Source: Microbacterium sp.
GTDB lineage: Bacteria > Actinomycetota > Actinomycetes > Actinomycetales > Microbacteriaceae
Direction of reading: 5' to 3'
Assembly (NCBI RefSeq): GCF_011620715.1
Contig: NZ_WOYP01000071.1
Span: 1 to 40,555 of the forward strand
DNA length: 40,555 bases
In this document: positions 1 to 11,267 of the stretch, piece by piece
How the letters are laid out: each line of letters opens with the position of its first letter
How positions within the stretch are numbered: position 1 is the stretch's first letter
Translations under genes and position numbers: made by a program
The notes under the pieces: model-generated
What the model saw: the letters and a program-made list of their open reading frames with translations, nothing else
Told to the model about the DNA's origin: nothing
Databases searched by the model: none

Positions 1-18
1 ACCGCGATCCGTCCCTAG
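1..18 (+). CDS. Possible C-terminal tail of prmC (partial)
   Basis: Frame 1 reads T-A-I-R-P and then TAG at 16-18. Five residues cannot identify a gene. The call rests on context: in actinobacteria the release-factor glutamine methyltransferase gene prmC usually lies directly upstream of sua5, wecA and the ATP synthase operon, and sua5 and wecA follow here in that order. The rest of the gene would lie outside the window. It could equally be a chance stop codon. Confidence 0.3.
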   Translation, partial: TAIRP

Positions 19-91
19 GTGTGCGTCAGCGAGCCGGGGGTCTGGGGCGGAGCCCAGAGCAGATCGCCCCGGTCACGCAGACCCCGCCGGA

Positions 92-97
92 TAGACT
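92..97 (+). promoter_or_regulatory. -10 box (TAGACT) for sua5
   Basis: TAGACT fits the actinobacterial TANNNT -10 consensus and lies 9 bases before the sua5 ATG. The predicted transcription start is at or within a few bases of the start codon. No Shine-Dalgarno sequence and no clear -35 are visible. Confidence 0.5.
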
Positions 98-106
98 GAT
101 CCGGAT

Positions 107-802
107 ATGTCCCCTGTATTCGACTGCAGTGACGAGGCGCAGCTGCTTGCCGGAATGCGCCAGGCGCGTCAGGCGATCGGGCGCGGCGAACTCGTCGTGC
201 TGCCGACCGACACCGTCTACGGCATCGCGGCCGATGCGTTCAGCGCACGCGCCGTCCAGGGGCTGCTCGACGCCAAGGGCCGCGGGCGCCAGTCGCCGCC
301 GCCCGTGCTCGTGGCCGGCAACGCGACACTCCGCGCACTCGTGGCCGAGGTGCCCGAAGCCGTGGAGCGGCTCGTCGCGGCGTTCTGGCCGGGCGGTCTG
401 ACGATCGTGCTCCCTTCGCAGCCGTCCCTCTCCTGGGACCTCGGCGACACGCACGGCACCGTCGCGGTGCGGATGCCGGCCAACAACATGGCGCTGGAAC
501 TGCTGGAGGAGACCGGTCCGCTCGCGGTCTCGAGCGCGAACCTGACCGGCCAGTCCGCTGCCATCACCGCGTTCGATGCAAAGCACATGCTCGGCGACAA
601 GGTGGCGGTCTACCTCGACGGCGGTCCCTCTGCGACCGGGATCGCCTCCACGATCATCGATGCGACCAGCCTGGTCACCGGCTCGGTGCCGCTGGTCCGC
701 GTCCTGCGCGAGGGCGCGGTGGACCGGGCTGCGCTGCGCGAGGTGCTCGGCGACCTCCTCGAGCCCGATCCGATGCGCGACGGCGATTCGGGCGGCGCGT
801 GA
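107..802 (+). CDS. sua5: L-threonylcarbamoyladenylate synthase (Sua5/YrdC family)
   Basis: This enzyme makes threonylcarbamoyl-AMP from threonine, bicarbonate and ATP, the first step of the t6A modification at position 37 of ANN-decoding tRNAs. The 231 residues are a YrdC domain: LVVLPTDTVYGIAADAF near residues 29-45, DAKGRGRQSPP around 55-65, a central FWPGGLTIVLP and LAVSSANLTGQ near 138-148. It lacks the extra C-terminal domain of longer Sua5 proteins. The ATG is preceded by a TANNNT box rather than a ribosome binding site, so leaderless translation is likely. The stop overlaps the wecA start (GTGA), indicating translational coupling. The family call is secure. Confidence 0.95.
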   Translation: MSPVFDCSDEAQLLAGMRQARQAIGRGELVVLPTDTVYGIAADAFSARAVQGLLDAKGRGRQSPPPVLVAGNATLRALVAEVPEAVERLVAAFWPGGLTIVLPSQPSLSWDLGDTHGTVAVRMPANNMALELLEETGPLAVSSANLTGQSAAITAFDAKHMLGDKVAVYLDGGPSATGIASTIIDATSLVTGSVPLVRVLREGAVDRAALREVLGDLLEPDPMRDGDSGGA

Positions 803-1976
803 AGCAGTACGTCTTCACGATCCTGTTGACCGCCGCCATCACCCTGTCGCTGTCGTGGGCGGTCTGGAGGGTGAGCCTCAAGTACAAGCTCTACCCCGGC
901 ATCCGCGAGCGAGACGTCCACAAGACGCCCACCCCGCGACTGGGTGGCGTGGCGATGTTCCTGGGCGTCTTGGCCGCGTTCGCGGTGTCGTCGCAGCATC
1001 CGTACTTCGCGATCTTCTGGAAGGACCCGGCGCCGGTGTACGCGATCCTCGCCGCGACGCTCCTGATCGTCGTGGTGGGAGTGGCCGATGACCTGTGGGA
1101 CCTCGACTGGATGATCAAGCTCGGCGCCCAGTTCCTGGCGGCGGGGATCATCGCGTGGTTCGGGCAGCTGCAGATCTTCTCGCTGCCGATCGGCGGCCTG
1201 ATCATCGGATCGAGCTGGTTGAGCTTCACGCTCACGGTGTTCTCGATCGTGGTGGTGATGAACGCGGTCAACTTCATCGACGGACTGGATGGCCTGGTCG
1301 CGGGCGTGTGCCTCATCGCGAACGCAGTCTTCTTCGCGTACTCGTACATCCTGGTGCGCGACACCGGCTCCAGCACGTACTTCAACCTCGCCTCGTTCAT
1401 CGCCGCCGTGCTGATCGGCGTGTGCATCGGGTTCCTGCCCCTCAACTGGAGTCCCGCGAAGCTGTTCATGGGCGACTCCGGCGCGCTCATGCTCGGGCTG
1501 CTGATGGCGACCTCGGCCATCGCGATCACCGGTCAGCTGGAACCGACGGTCCTCGACCCCGAGGGCTTCGGCCGCTCGCAGCTGCTCGGCGCATTCATCC
1601 CGATCCTGCTGCCGGTCGTGGTCGTGCTGCTGCCGCTGCTGGACTTCGGTCTCGCGGTGGTGCGGCGCATGAGCGCGGGCATGTCGCCATTCTCACCCGA
1701 CCGAAAGCACCTTCATCACCGGATGCTGGACATGGGCCACACGGACCGCGACGCGGTTCTGATCTTCTACGCGTGGACGGCCGTGTTCAGCCTCGCCGTC
1801 CTGCTCATGTACATCGGCACGCGCGAGAACTGGCCCGGCCAGTACTGGATCGGCGTCGTCTTCGGCGTCTTCGGCGCCGGCGCGTGCCTCGTCGTCACCC
1901 TGCTGCCCTCGTGGCGGCGCAAGCCCGCCGTCGTCGCTGCCGCGCACGACGAGCCCCCCACCTTGGAGGCCACCCG

Positions 1977-1980
<4 letters not shown>
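799..1980 (+). CDS. wecA: Polyprenyl-phosphate GlcNAc-1-phosphate transferase (WecA/TagO/MraY family)
   Basis: This membrane enzyme transfers a sugar-1-phosphate from a UDP-sugar, probably UDP-GlcNAc, to decaprenyl or undecaprenyl phosphate. That starts cell-wall linkage-unit or secondary wall polymer synthesis. The 393 residues contain about ten hydrophobic segments. Family motifs seen are VVGVADDLWDLDWMIK near 95-110 (the DDxxD metal and phosphate site), NFIDGLDGLVAGV near 158-170, FMGDSGALMLG near 223-233 and the loop HLHHRMLDMGH near 304-314. HLHHR marks the WecA branch rather than MraY. GTG was chosen because it overlaps the sua5 stop. The 3' end overlaps the atpI-like start (ATGA). wecA followed by atpI and atpB is also the mycobacterial order. 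The exact UDP-sugar is inferred. Confidence 0.92.
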
Positions 1981-3690
<1,710 letters not shown>

Positions 3691-3718
3691 CCACTCGTTG
3701 CCGACCGAAGGAGTCCGA

Positions 3719-4264
3719 ATGCTAGACGCATTCGCCGAAGGCCACGCGGGGGAGATCAATCCACTTCTCCCCACGCTCCCGGACCTCGTCTGGGGCACGC
3801 TGGCATTCGTCGTCATCCTCGCGCTGTTCATCTGGAAGATCCTGCCGAGCCTGAACGCCATGCTCGACGCCCGCAGCGCGGCGATCGAGGGCAGCATCAA
3901 TTCCGCCGAGGTGGCACAGGCAGAGGCTCAGGCCGCGCTGGAGAAATACACGGCTCAGCTCGCCGAAGCCCGCGCCGAAGCGGGACGCATCCGCGAGCAG
4001 GCACGCGCCGACGGGTCGGCGATCATCGCCGAACTTCGCGACCAGGCCTCATCCGAGGCGGCGCGCATCACCTCGAACGCGCAGGCGCAGATCGAAATGG
4101 AACGCCTCGCGGCGCTCGCGTCGCTCAAGTCGGACGTGGGCAACCTCGCGCTCGATCTGGCCGGCGGCGTGATCGGCGAGACACTGTCCGAGGACGCCAA
4201 GGCTCAGGCCGTGGTGGATCGCTTCCTGGCCGAGCTCGAAGCGTCCGAGAAGGCGACGAGCTAG
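3719..4264 (+). CDS. atpF: ATP synthase Fo subunit b
   Basis: This peripheral-stalk protein links Fo to F1. The 181 residues start with a short periplasmic segment, one membrane helix at about 23-43 (LVWGTLAFVVILALFIWKIL) and then a long, charged, alanine-rich helix that would dimerise as a coiled coil. GAAGGAG at 3707-3713 places the start at ATG 3719; an in-frame TTG at 3698 lies before that ribosome binding site and is rejected. The stop TAG shares its last base with the GTG of atpH, so the two are translationally coupled. It is not fused to delta, unlike the mycobacterial arrangement. Confidence 0.96.
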   Translation: MLDAFAEGHAGEINPLLPTLPDLVWGTLAFVVILALFIWKILPSLNAMLDARSAAIEGSINSAEVAQAEAQAALEKYTAQLAEARAEAGRIREQARADGSAIIAELRDQASSEAARITSNAQAQIEMERLAALASLKSDVGNLALDLAGGVIGETLSEDAKAQAVVDRFLAELEASEKATS

Positions 4265-5055
4265 TGGGCAGCGCAACCACTCAGGCCCTTGCGGCGGCGA
4301 CGGCGGCGTTGAACGCCGCGTCGTCGGTCGACCTCGACACCGCCAGCGAGCTCTTCGCCGCGGCGCGGATCGTGGGCGGCTCGCCGCAGCTGAGCGGTGC
4401 GCTGGCCGACCCCGCAGCCTCGCGCGCCGCCCGTTCGCGCGTCGTGACCGACGTGTTCGGTGCGGCCTTCGGCAAGACGACGCTCTCCCTCCTGACGATG
4501 GCCGTCGAGCAGCGCTGGTCGAGTGCGTCCCAGCTCGTCGACGGCATCGAAGAGCTGGCCGTGCGCGCCGCCGCCATCTCCGCGCCCAGCGTGGACGTGG
4601 ACGGAGAACTGTTCAGCGCGTCGCGCCTGGTCGCGGACAACCCCGAGATCGAGCTCGCCCTCGGCAGCAGACTCGGCGACGACACCGCGAAGGGCGCGCT
4701 GATCGAGGCACTGCTTCGCGGACGCGCGAGCGATGCGACGATCCTCATCGTCTCGTCGCTGGTGCAGGAGCCGCGCGAGCGCCGTGTGCGTCAGCTGCTC
4801 GCGCACGCGATGGACCTCGTCGCCGACCAGCGCGGCAGCATCGTCGCCACGGTCGTCACGGCGACGCCGCTCGATACGGCGCAGTCGCAGCGGCTGAGTG
4901 CGGTGCTGACACAGCGCTACGGCAAGAAGGTCGGACTCAACGCGGTGATCGACCCTTCCATCCTGGGCGGTCTGCGCGTGCAGATCGCCGACGACGTCAT
5001 CGACGCGAGCGTCGCAGCTCGGCTCACCGATCTGCGCCAGCGGCTTGCCGGCTAG
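4264..5055 (+). CDS. atpH: ATP synthase F1 subunit delta
   Basis: Delta caps the F1 head and binds the b stalk. It has 263 residues, against about 180 in E. coli. The longer N-terminal half is usual in actinobacteria. The conserved C-terminal segment, VTATPLDTAQSQRLSAVLTQ followed by GKKVGLNAVIDPSILGGLRV, is near residues 199-240. The GTG start overlaps the last base of the atpF stop. The stop at 5055 leaves 63 bases before atpA, enough for the atpA ribosome binding site. Confidence 0.95.
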   Translation: MGSATTQALAAATAALNAASSVDLDTASELFAAARIVGGSPQLSGALADPAASRAARSRVVTDVFGAAFGKTTLSLLTMAVEQRWSSASQLVDGIEELAVRAAAISAPSVDVDGELFSASRLVADNPEIELALGSRLGDDTAKGALIEALLRGRASDATILIVSSLVQEPRERRVRQLLAHAMDLVADQRGSIVATVVTATPLDTAQSQRLSAVLTQRYGKKVGLNAVIDPSILGGLRVQIADDVIDASVAARLTDLRQRLAG

Positions 5056-5118
5056 ACACGAGATTTCCCGCACGGGCGGAAGCTTTGGGGCCATGGCCCC
5101 TCGAAACGAAGGAACACA

Positions 5119-6759
5119 ATGGCAGAACTAACGATCAGCCCCGATGTCATCCGTGACGCGCTGAAGGACTTCGCCGCCGCGTACGAGCCCGCGGGCGCCG
5201 CAGCGACCGAGGTCGGCACCGTCGTCGACGCGGGTGACGGCATCGCTCACCTCGAGGGCCTCCCGGGCGTCATGGCCAACGAGCTCGTGACCTTCGCCGA
5301 CGGCACCTCAGGCCTCGCGCTGAACCTCGACGAGCACGAAGTCGGTGTCGTCGTCCTCGGCGAGTTCTCGGGCATCGAGGCGGGCCAGGAGGTCCGCCGC
5401 ACGGGCGAGGTCCTCTCGGTCGCCGTCGGCGACGGCTACCTCGGGCGCGTCGTCGACCCGCTCGGCAATCCGATCGACGGCCTCGGGCCGGTCGCCACCG
5501 ACGGTCGCCGCGCCCTCGAGCTCCAGGCACCCGGCGTCATGCAGCGAAAGAGCGTGCACGAGCCCATGCAGACGGGTATCAAGGCGATCGACGCCATGAT
5601 CCCGGTCGGTCGCGGCCAGCGACAGCTGATCATCGGCGACCGCCAGACCGGCAAGACCGCGATCGCGATCGACACGATCATCAACCAGAAGAGCAACTGG
5701 GAGTCCGGCGACGTCGACAAGCAGGTGCGCTGCATCTACGTCGCCATCGGCCAGAAGGGCTCCACGATCGCCTCCGTCAGAGGTGCGCTCGAGGATGCCG
5801 GTGCGATGGAGTACACGACGATCGTCGCAGCTCCGGCCTCCGACCCGGCCGGCTTCAAATACCTGGCTCCGTACACAGGCTCGGCCATCGGCCAGCACTG
5901 GATGTATGACGGCAAGCACGTCCTGATCATCTTCGATGATCTCACCAAGCAGGCCGAGGCCTACCGTGCCGTCTCACTCCTCCTGCGCCGCCCACCGGGC
6001 CGGGAAGCCTACCCCGGCGACGTCTTCTACCTGCACTCCCGTCTGCTCGAGCGCTGCGCGAAGCTCTCGGACGAGCTGGGCGCGGGCTCGATGACCGGTC
6101 TGCCGATCATCGAGACGAAGGCGAACGACGTGTCGGCCTACATCCCGACCAACGTGATCTCGATCACCGACGGCCAGATCTTCCTGCAGTCCGACCTGTT
6201 CAACGCCAACCAGCGTCCCGCGGTCGACGTGGGCATCTCGGTGTCGCGCGTCGGTGGCGACGCGCAGGTCAAGTCGATCAAGAAGGTGTCCGGAACGCTC
6301 AAGCTCGAGCTGGCTCAGTACCGCTCGCTCGAGGCGTTCGCGATGTTCGCGAGCGACCTGGATGCCGCATCCCGTCGTCAGCTTTCGCGCGGTGCCCGCC
6401 TGACCGAGCTGCTGAAGCAGCCGCAGTACTCGCCGTACCCGGTCGAGGAGCAGGTCGTCTCGATCTGGACGGGCACCAACGGCAAGCTGGACACCATCGA
6501 GGTCGAGGACGTGCTGCGGTTCGAGCGGGACCTTCTCGACCACGTTCGACGCCACACGACGATCCTCGATCGCCTGCGCGAGACGAACGTGCTCGATGAC
6601 GACACCGTCACTGAGCTCGACAAGGTCGTTGACGAGTTCATCCTCGAGTTCCAGGGCGGCGGCGGTCAGCACATCGACGAGCCGGGCCACGAGGAGTTCA
6701 AGGCGGCCGATGTCGAGGACGTCAACCAGGAGCAGATCGTCAAGGGCCGCCGCAAGTAG
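5119..6759 (+). CDS. atpA: ATP synthase F1 subunit alpha
   Basis: Alpha is the regulatory, non-catalytic nucleotide-binding subunit of the F1 hexamer. The 546 residues show the N-terminal beta-barrel, the P-loop GDRQTGKT at 173-180, a central RecA-like domain with [15 protein letters not shown] and SRLLER, and a helical C-terminal domain. A charged tail ([19 protein letters not shown]) extends the C-terminus; mycobacterial alpha also has a C-terminal extension, there reported to suppress ATP hydrolysis. GAAACGAAGGAA before the ATG supplies a ribosome binding site. Its length and motifs look normal. Confidence 0.98.
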   Translation: MAELTISPDVIRDALKDFAAAYEPAGAAATEVGTVVDAGDGIAHLEGLPGVMANELVTFADGTSGLALNLDEHEVGVVVLGEFSGIEAGQEVRRTGEVLSVAVGDGYLGRVVDPLGNPIDGLGPVATDGRRALELQAPGVMQRKSVHEPMQTGIKAIDAMIPVGRGQRQLIIGDRQTGKTAIAIDTIINQKSNWESGDVDKQVRCIYVAIGQKGSTIASVRGALEDAGAMEYTTIVAAPASDPAGFKYLAPYTGSAIGQHWMYDGKHVLIIFDDLTKQAEAYRAVSLLLRRPPGREAYPGDVFYLHSRLLERCAKLSDELGAGSMTGLPIIETKANDVSAYIPTNVISITDGQIFLQSDLFNANQRPAVDVGISVSRVGGDAQVKSIKKVSGTLKLELAQYRSLEAFAMFASDLDAASRRQLSRGARLTELLKQPQYSPYPVEEQVVSIWTGTNGKLDTIEVEDVLRFERDLLDHVRRHTTILDRLRETNVLDDDTVTELDKVVDEFILEFQGGGGQHIDEPGHEEFKAADVEDVNQEQIVKGRRK

Positions 6760-6779
6760 CGCGGCGGCGGACACGGACT

Positions 6780-7676
6780 ATGGGCGCACAACTGAGGGTC
6801 TACAAGCAGAAGATCAGCACTGCTCAGACGACCAAGAAGATCACCAAGGCGATGGAGCTCATCGCGGCTTCGCGCATTCAGAAGGCGATGTCGCGCGTGC
6901 GCGCGTCCGCGCCGTTCGCGCGTGCGGTCACCCGCGCCGTGTCGGCTGTGGCGACGCATTCCAACATCGATCACCCGCTCACCTCCGCGCGGGACGTCAA
7001 GACCTCCGCGATCGTGATCTTCGCGTCCGACCGCGGTCTTGCCGGCGCGTTCAACTCGCAGATCATGCGCGAAGGGCTCGAGCTGGCGACCCTGCTGGAA
7101 TCGCAGGGCAAGGAAGTCACGTACTACCTGGTCGGACGCAAGGCTGTGGCCTTCTTCCAGTTCCGTCGCATCAAGAGCGCCGCGGAGTGGACGGGTGACA
7201 CTGAAACTCCGGAGTTCCGCTTCGCGGAGCAGATCTCCGACACGCTGCTCGAGGCTTTCGAGCGCGGCAGCGAGCAGGGCGGCGTCGACGAGATCCACCT
7301 CGTGTACAACCGCTTCGTCAGCATGATGACCCAGACCCCCGAGACGGTGCGGCTCCTTCCTCTCGAGGTCGTCGAGGCCACCGAGGCGCAGGCCGAGACG
7401 CACACGTTCCCGCTGTATGAGTTCGAACCGGATCCCGCCACCGTGCTGGACGCGCTCCTGCCGGTCTACATCCAGAGCCGCATCTTCAATGCCCTCCTGC
7501 AGTCCTCGGCGGCAAAGCACGCCGCGACGCAGAAGGCGATGAAGTCGGCCAGTGACAACGCCGACAAGCTCATCACCAATTACACGCGGCTGCGCAACAA
7601 CGCGCGTCAGGCCGAGATCACCCAGCAGATCGCCGAGATCGTCGGCGGGGCCGACGCCCTGTCCTCGGCGAAGTAG
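6780..7676 (+). CDS. atpG: ATP synthase F1 subunit gamma
   Basis: Gamma is the central rotor shaft. The 298 residues begin [12 protein letters not shown] and continue with a conserved N-terminal helix ([20 protein letters not shown]) and end with the conserved C-terminal helix around [20 protein letters not shown]. Both helices form the coiled coil inside the alpha/beta hexamer. The middle is a Rossmann-like domain including [15 protein letters not shown]. The gap from atpA is 20 bases. Nothing unusual is seen. Confidence 0.97.
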   Translation: MGAQLRVYKQKISTAQTTKKITKAMELIAASRIQKAMSRVRASAPFARAVTRAVSAVATHSNIDHPLTSARDVKTSAIVIFASDRGLAGAFNSQIMREGLELATLLESQGKEVTYYLVGRKAVAFFQFRRIKSAAEWTGDTETPEFRFAEQISDTLLEAFERGSEQGGVDEIHLVYNRFVSMMTQTPETVRLLPLEVVEATEAQAETHTFPLYEFEPDPATVLDALLPVYIQSRIFNALLQSSAAKHAATQKAMKSASDNADKLITNYTRLRNNARQAEITQQIAEIVGGADALSSAK

Positions 7677-9152
<1,476 letters not shown>

Positions 9153-9154
9153 TC

Positions 9155-9415
9155 ATGGCGCTCACGGTGAACCTCGTCGCGGCCGACCACGAAGTCTGGT
9201 CGGGTGAGGCGAGCCTCGTCGTCGCGAAGACGGTCATCGGCGAGATCGGCATCATGTCCGGTCACGAGCCCGTCCTCGGAGTGCTCGCGGCGGGCGAAGT
9301 GCGCATCACGCTCGAGGACGGCACCAAGATCTTGGCGAACGCCCAGGACGGCTTCCTGTCGGTCGAGGGTGACGTCGTCACGATCGTCGCAGGCAATGCT
9401 GCCCTGATCAGCTAG
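9155..9415 (+). CDS. atpC: ATP synthase F1 subunit epsilon, short form
   Basis: Epsilon couples the rotor to the c-ring and in many bacteria brakes ATP hydrolysis. Only 86 residues are present. They cover the N-terminal beta-sandwich (MALTVNLVAADHEVWSG to GDVVTIVAGNAALIS). The C-terminal pair of helices, about residues 88-138 in E. coli, is missing. The stop at 9413-9415 is followed one base later by another start, so there is no room for a lost tail, and no frameshift sign is visible. The short form is probably normal for this family of bacteria. The ATG is 2 bases after the atpD stop. Confidence 0.93.
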   Translation: MALTVNLVAADHEVWSGEASLVVAKTVIGEIGIMSGHEPVLGVLAAGEVRITLEDGTKILANAQDGFLSVEGDVVTIVAGNAALIS

Positions 9416-9416
9416 C

Positions 9417-10166
9417 TTGCTGGTCCTGCTTCCCCCCTCCGAGACCAAGCGGTCCGGAGGGGGTCGGCCTGCGCTCGATCTGGACTCGCTCGCGCTCCCG
9501 CAGCTGCGTTCTCAGCGCGAGTACGTTCTCGGCTCGCTCGAGGCGCTGTCGACGGATGCCGCGACGGCGGTGCGGGTGCTCGGGCTCAGCGCCGCCCAGC
9601 TCGACGAGGTCGGGGTGAATGCGCGGGTGCGAGCGGCGCCGACGATGGCGGCGATCGATCGGTACACCGGCGTGCTGTACGACTCGCTGGACGCGGCATC
9701 CCTCGACGGGCCTGCCCGGCGCTGGCTCGGCGCCAACGTCCTGATCCACACCGCGCCGCTCGGGCCCGTCGGTGCGCTCGACAGGATTCCCGCCTACCGG
9801 CTGGCGGCGGGTGTAGCGCTTCCCGGCTCGGCGACATTGCGGCGGGTATGGGCCGCGGCGGTGACCGATGCCCTCGCGGATCTCGCGCCGCGGTTCGTGC
9901 TCGACCTCCGCTCGGAGGCCTATGCGGCGCTCGGTCCGGTGCCGGCATCGGTCGCATCGGTGTACGTCCGGGTGGTGAGCGAGGCACCCGACGGCGCGGT
10001 GCGGGCGCTGAACCATTTCAACAAGCACGCCAAGGGCGCGCTCATGCGCAAGCTGGCTCAGCAGCGGCCGCGTTTCGGCTCGCTGCGCGGACTGCACGCC
10101 TGGGCGGCCACGCAGGATGTGCGGCTGCGCGACGGTGCACCCGGCGAAGTCGAACTGTTCGCCTGA
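9417..10166 (+). CDS. yaaA: YaaA family peroxide-stress protein (DUF328)
   Basis: The 249 residues begin with the family signature MLVLLPPSETKRSGGG and contain RYTGVLYDSLDA, DLRSEAYAAL and KHAKGALMRKLAQ, all in family order. E. coli YaaA limits DNA and protein damage during peroxide stress by lowering free iron, and related proteins bind DNA; the molecular activity is not settled. The TTG start at 9417 lies a single base after the atpC stop. It is chosen because the family motif starts there and no ATG or GTG precedes it. No terminator separates the two genes, so this gene is probably read with the ATP synthase operon. Confidence 0.87.
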   Translation: MLVLLPPSETKRSGGGRPALDLDSLALPQLRSQREYVLGSLEALSTDAATAVRVLGLSAAQLDEVGVNARVRAAPTMAAIDRYTGVLYDSLDAASLDGPARRWLGANVLIHTAPLGPVGALDRIPAYRLAAGVALPGSATLRRVWAAAVTDALADLAPRFVLDLRSEAYAALGPVPASVASVYVRVVSEAPDGAVRALNHFNKHAKGALMRKLAQQRPRFGSLRGLHAWAATQDVRLRDGAPGEVELFA

Positions 10167-10210
10167 GCGGACTCTGCGGGTTCCGGGGCCTGCGCTGATG
10201 TTCTCTGCGG

Positions 10211-10264
10211 TGCGCTCGGCGTACTCGGTGCGTTCGGTGTACTCGGTGCGTTCGGTGTGTCCGG
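10211..10264 (+). repeat. Three 18-bp tandem repeats between genes
   Basis: Units lie at 10211-10228, 10229-10246 and 10247-10264. The middle copy is TGCGTTCGGTGTACTCGG; the flanking copies differ from it at two positions each. Each unit is itself two similar 9-base halves, so the array is six near-repeats with a 9-base period. It lies 45 bases after the yaaA stop and about 105 bases before the -10 box of the next gene. Function unknown. Confidence 0.85.
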
Positions 10265-10368
10265 TGTGGATTCGATCCCTGTTCTGACGGGCGTTCCGAA
10301 CGGTCAGCGACAGGCGACACGTATGGCGAGTATCGATGAATTGCCTGTCGAACGGCACGGCGCATCGC

Positions 10369-10374
10369 TAGCAT
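10369..10374 (+). promoter_or_regulatory. -10 box (TAGCAT) for the DUF5684 gene
   Basis: TAGCAT fits TANNNT. A start near 10381 would leave about 63 bases of leader carrying the strong ribosome binding site GGGGAGGA at 10431-10438. TGTCGA at 10345-10350, 18 bases upstream, is a possible -35. Apart from this and the tandem repeat, nothing is seen in 10167-10443. Confidence 0.4.
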
Positions 10375-10443
10375 GTGAATCGCAGGGCGGATGCCGTGCC
10401 GACGTGACCCTGCGTCGTGGTTCGTTCTCCGGGGAGGACTCCC

Positions 10444-11145
10444 ATGTACGACTATCCTGACGGGACCGCAATCGCACTGTACGCGGGACTCGCCATCTTC
10501 TGGTTCATCTTCGCAATCGCCGCTTACGTTCTGACCTCCGTCTTCATGATGAAGATCTTCGAAAAGGCCGGCGTGCAGGGCAAGTGGCGCGCGTGGGTGC
10601 CGATCTACAATTTCATGGTCTTCAGCAAGCTCGGCGACCTGAGCCCCTGGCTGATCCTGATCGCGATCGGCGCATCGATCCTGCTCGGCTGGATCCCCGT
10701 CCTCGGCTCGATCATCGGCATCGCGGCCTTCGTCGTGACGCTGCTGGCGGCGTGGCGGGTCGGTCTCAAGCTGCAGAAGGAACCCGTCTGGCTGATCCTG
10801 TACTTCTTCCTCAGCATCGTGTGGCTCGGCATCCTGGGCTTCGACAAGTCGCGCTGGAACACCGCGATCCCCGCAGCTCCATGGGCGAACAACGGGTTCC
10901 TCTCCGACCGCACCGTCTGGGCGGGCATCCCCAGCCAGGCACCTGCGGGAGGATACCCGGCCAACCCGGTGACGCAGCCGGCTCCGGGCGCCTACCCGCC
11001 CCCGGCCGGCTACGAGCCGCCCGCGGGTTACACCCCGCCGCCGGCTCCGTCGGCAGCGCCGCCCGCTGCGGCACCGCAGCCCCCGGTGACACCGCCCGCC
11101 GCGCCCGAACCGCCGACCGCGCCGCCCGCACCTCCGGCCCCGTAG
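10444..11145 (+). CDS. DUF5684 membrane protein with proline-rich tail
   Basis: This 233-residue protein has four hydrophobic stretches in the first 135 residues (about 10-35, 68-88, 90-105 and 116-135). The DUF5684 signature FEKAGVQGKWRAWVPIYNF, near 39-57, and LGFDKSRWN near 133-141 are visible. From about residue 155 the protein is low-complexity, rich in Pro, Ala and Gly with PPAGY-like repeats, and probably a disordered cytoplasmic or surface tail. DUF5684 has no established function. The ATG at 10444 is chosen over the upstream in-frame GTG at 10417 because GGGGAGGA lies 5 bases before it. A strong terminator follows, so it is a single-gene unit. Confidence 0.8.
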   Translation: MYDYPDGTAIALYAGLAIFWFIFAIAAYVLTSVFMMKIFEKAGVQGKWRAWVPIYNFMVFSKLGDLSPWLILIAIGASILLGWIPVLGSIIGIAAFVVTLLAAWRVGLKLQKEPVWLILYFFLSIVWLGILGFDKSRWNTAIPAAPWANNGFLSDRTVWAGIPSQAPAGGYPANPVTQPAPGAYPPPAGYEPPAGYTPPPAPSAAPPAAAPQPPVTPPAAPEPPTAPPAPPAP

Positions 11146-11160
11146 CGCACGAGTACCGTC

Positions 11161-11193
11161 GACGAGCCCCCGCCGCAGTGGTGGGGGCTCGTC
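11161..11193 (+). terminator. Strong intrinsic terminator after the DUF5684 gene
   Basis: Arms at 11161-11174 (GACGAGCCCCCGCC) and 11180-11193 form a 14-bp stem with one G-U pair and the loop GCAGT. C11160-G11194 can extend it. A T-containing tail (GCTTTCGTTCG) follows. It begins 15 bases after the stop codon. Confidence 0.88.
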
Positions 11194-11255
11194 GCTTTCG
11201 TTCGAGCTCTCGCGCCGCTGCACTCGGGCGCGCCGCGCGCCGCGCCCGAGGGCGT

Positions 11256-11261
11256 TAGCGT
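11256..11261 (+). promoter_or_regulatory. -10 box (TAGCGT), leaderless, for the aldo/keto reductase
   Basis: TAGCGT is followed by six bases and then the ATG at 11268, so the predicted transcription start coincides with the start codon. No ribosome binding site is present. Confidence 0.55.
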
Positions 11262-11267
11262 GGGGCA

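Noticed and set aside
3698..3718. TTG start giving seven extra residues on atpF
   Set aside because: The ribosome binding site GAAGGAG lies inside this segment and fits the ATG at 3719.
9408..10358. Minus-strand frame running across the 18-bp repeats (TERTEY-like residues)
   Set aside because: Antisense to yaaA over most of its length with no family motif. The repeating residues simply reflect the DNA repeat.
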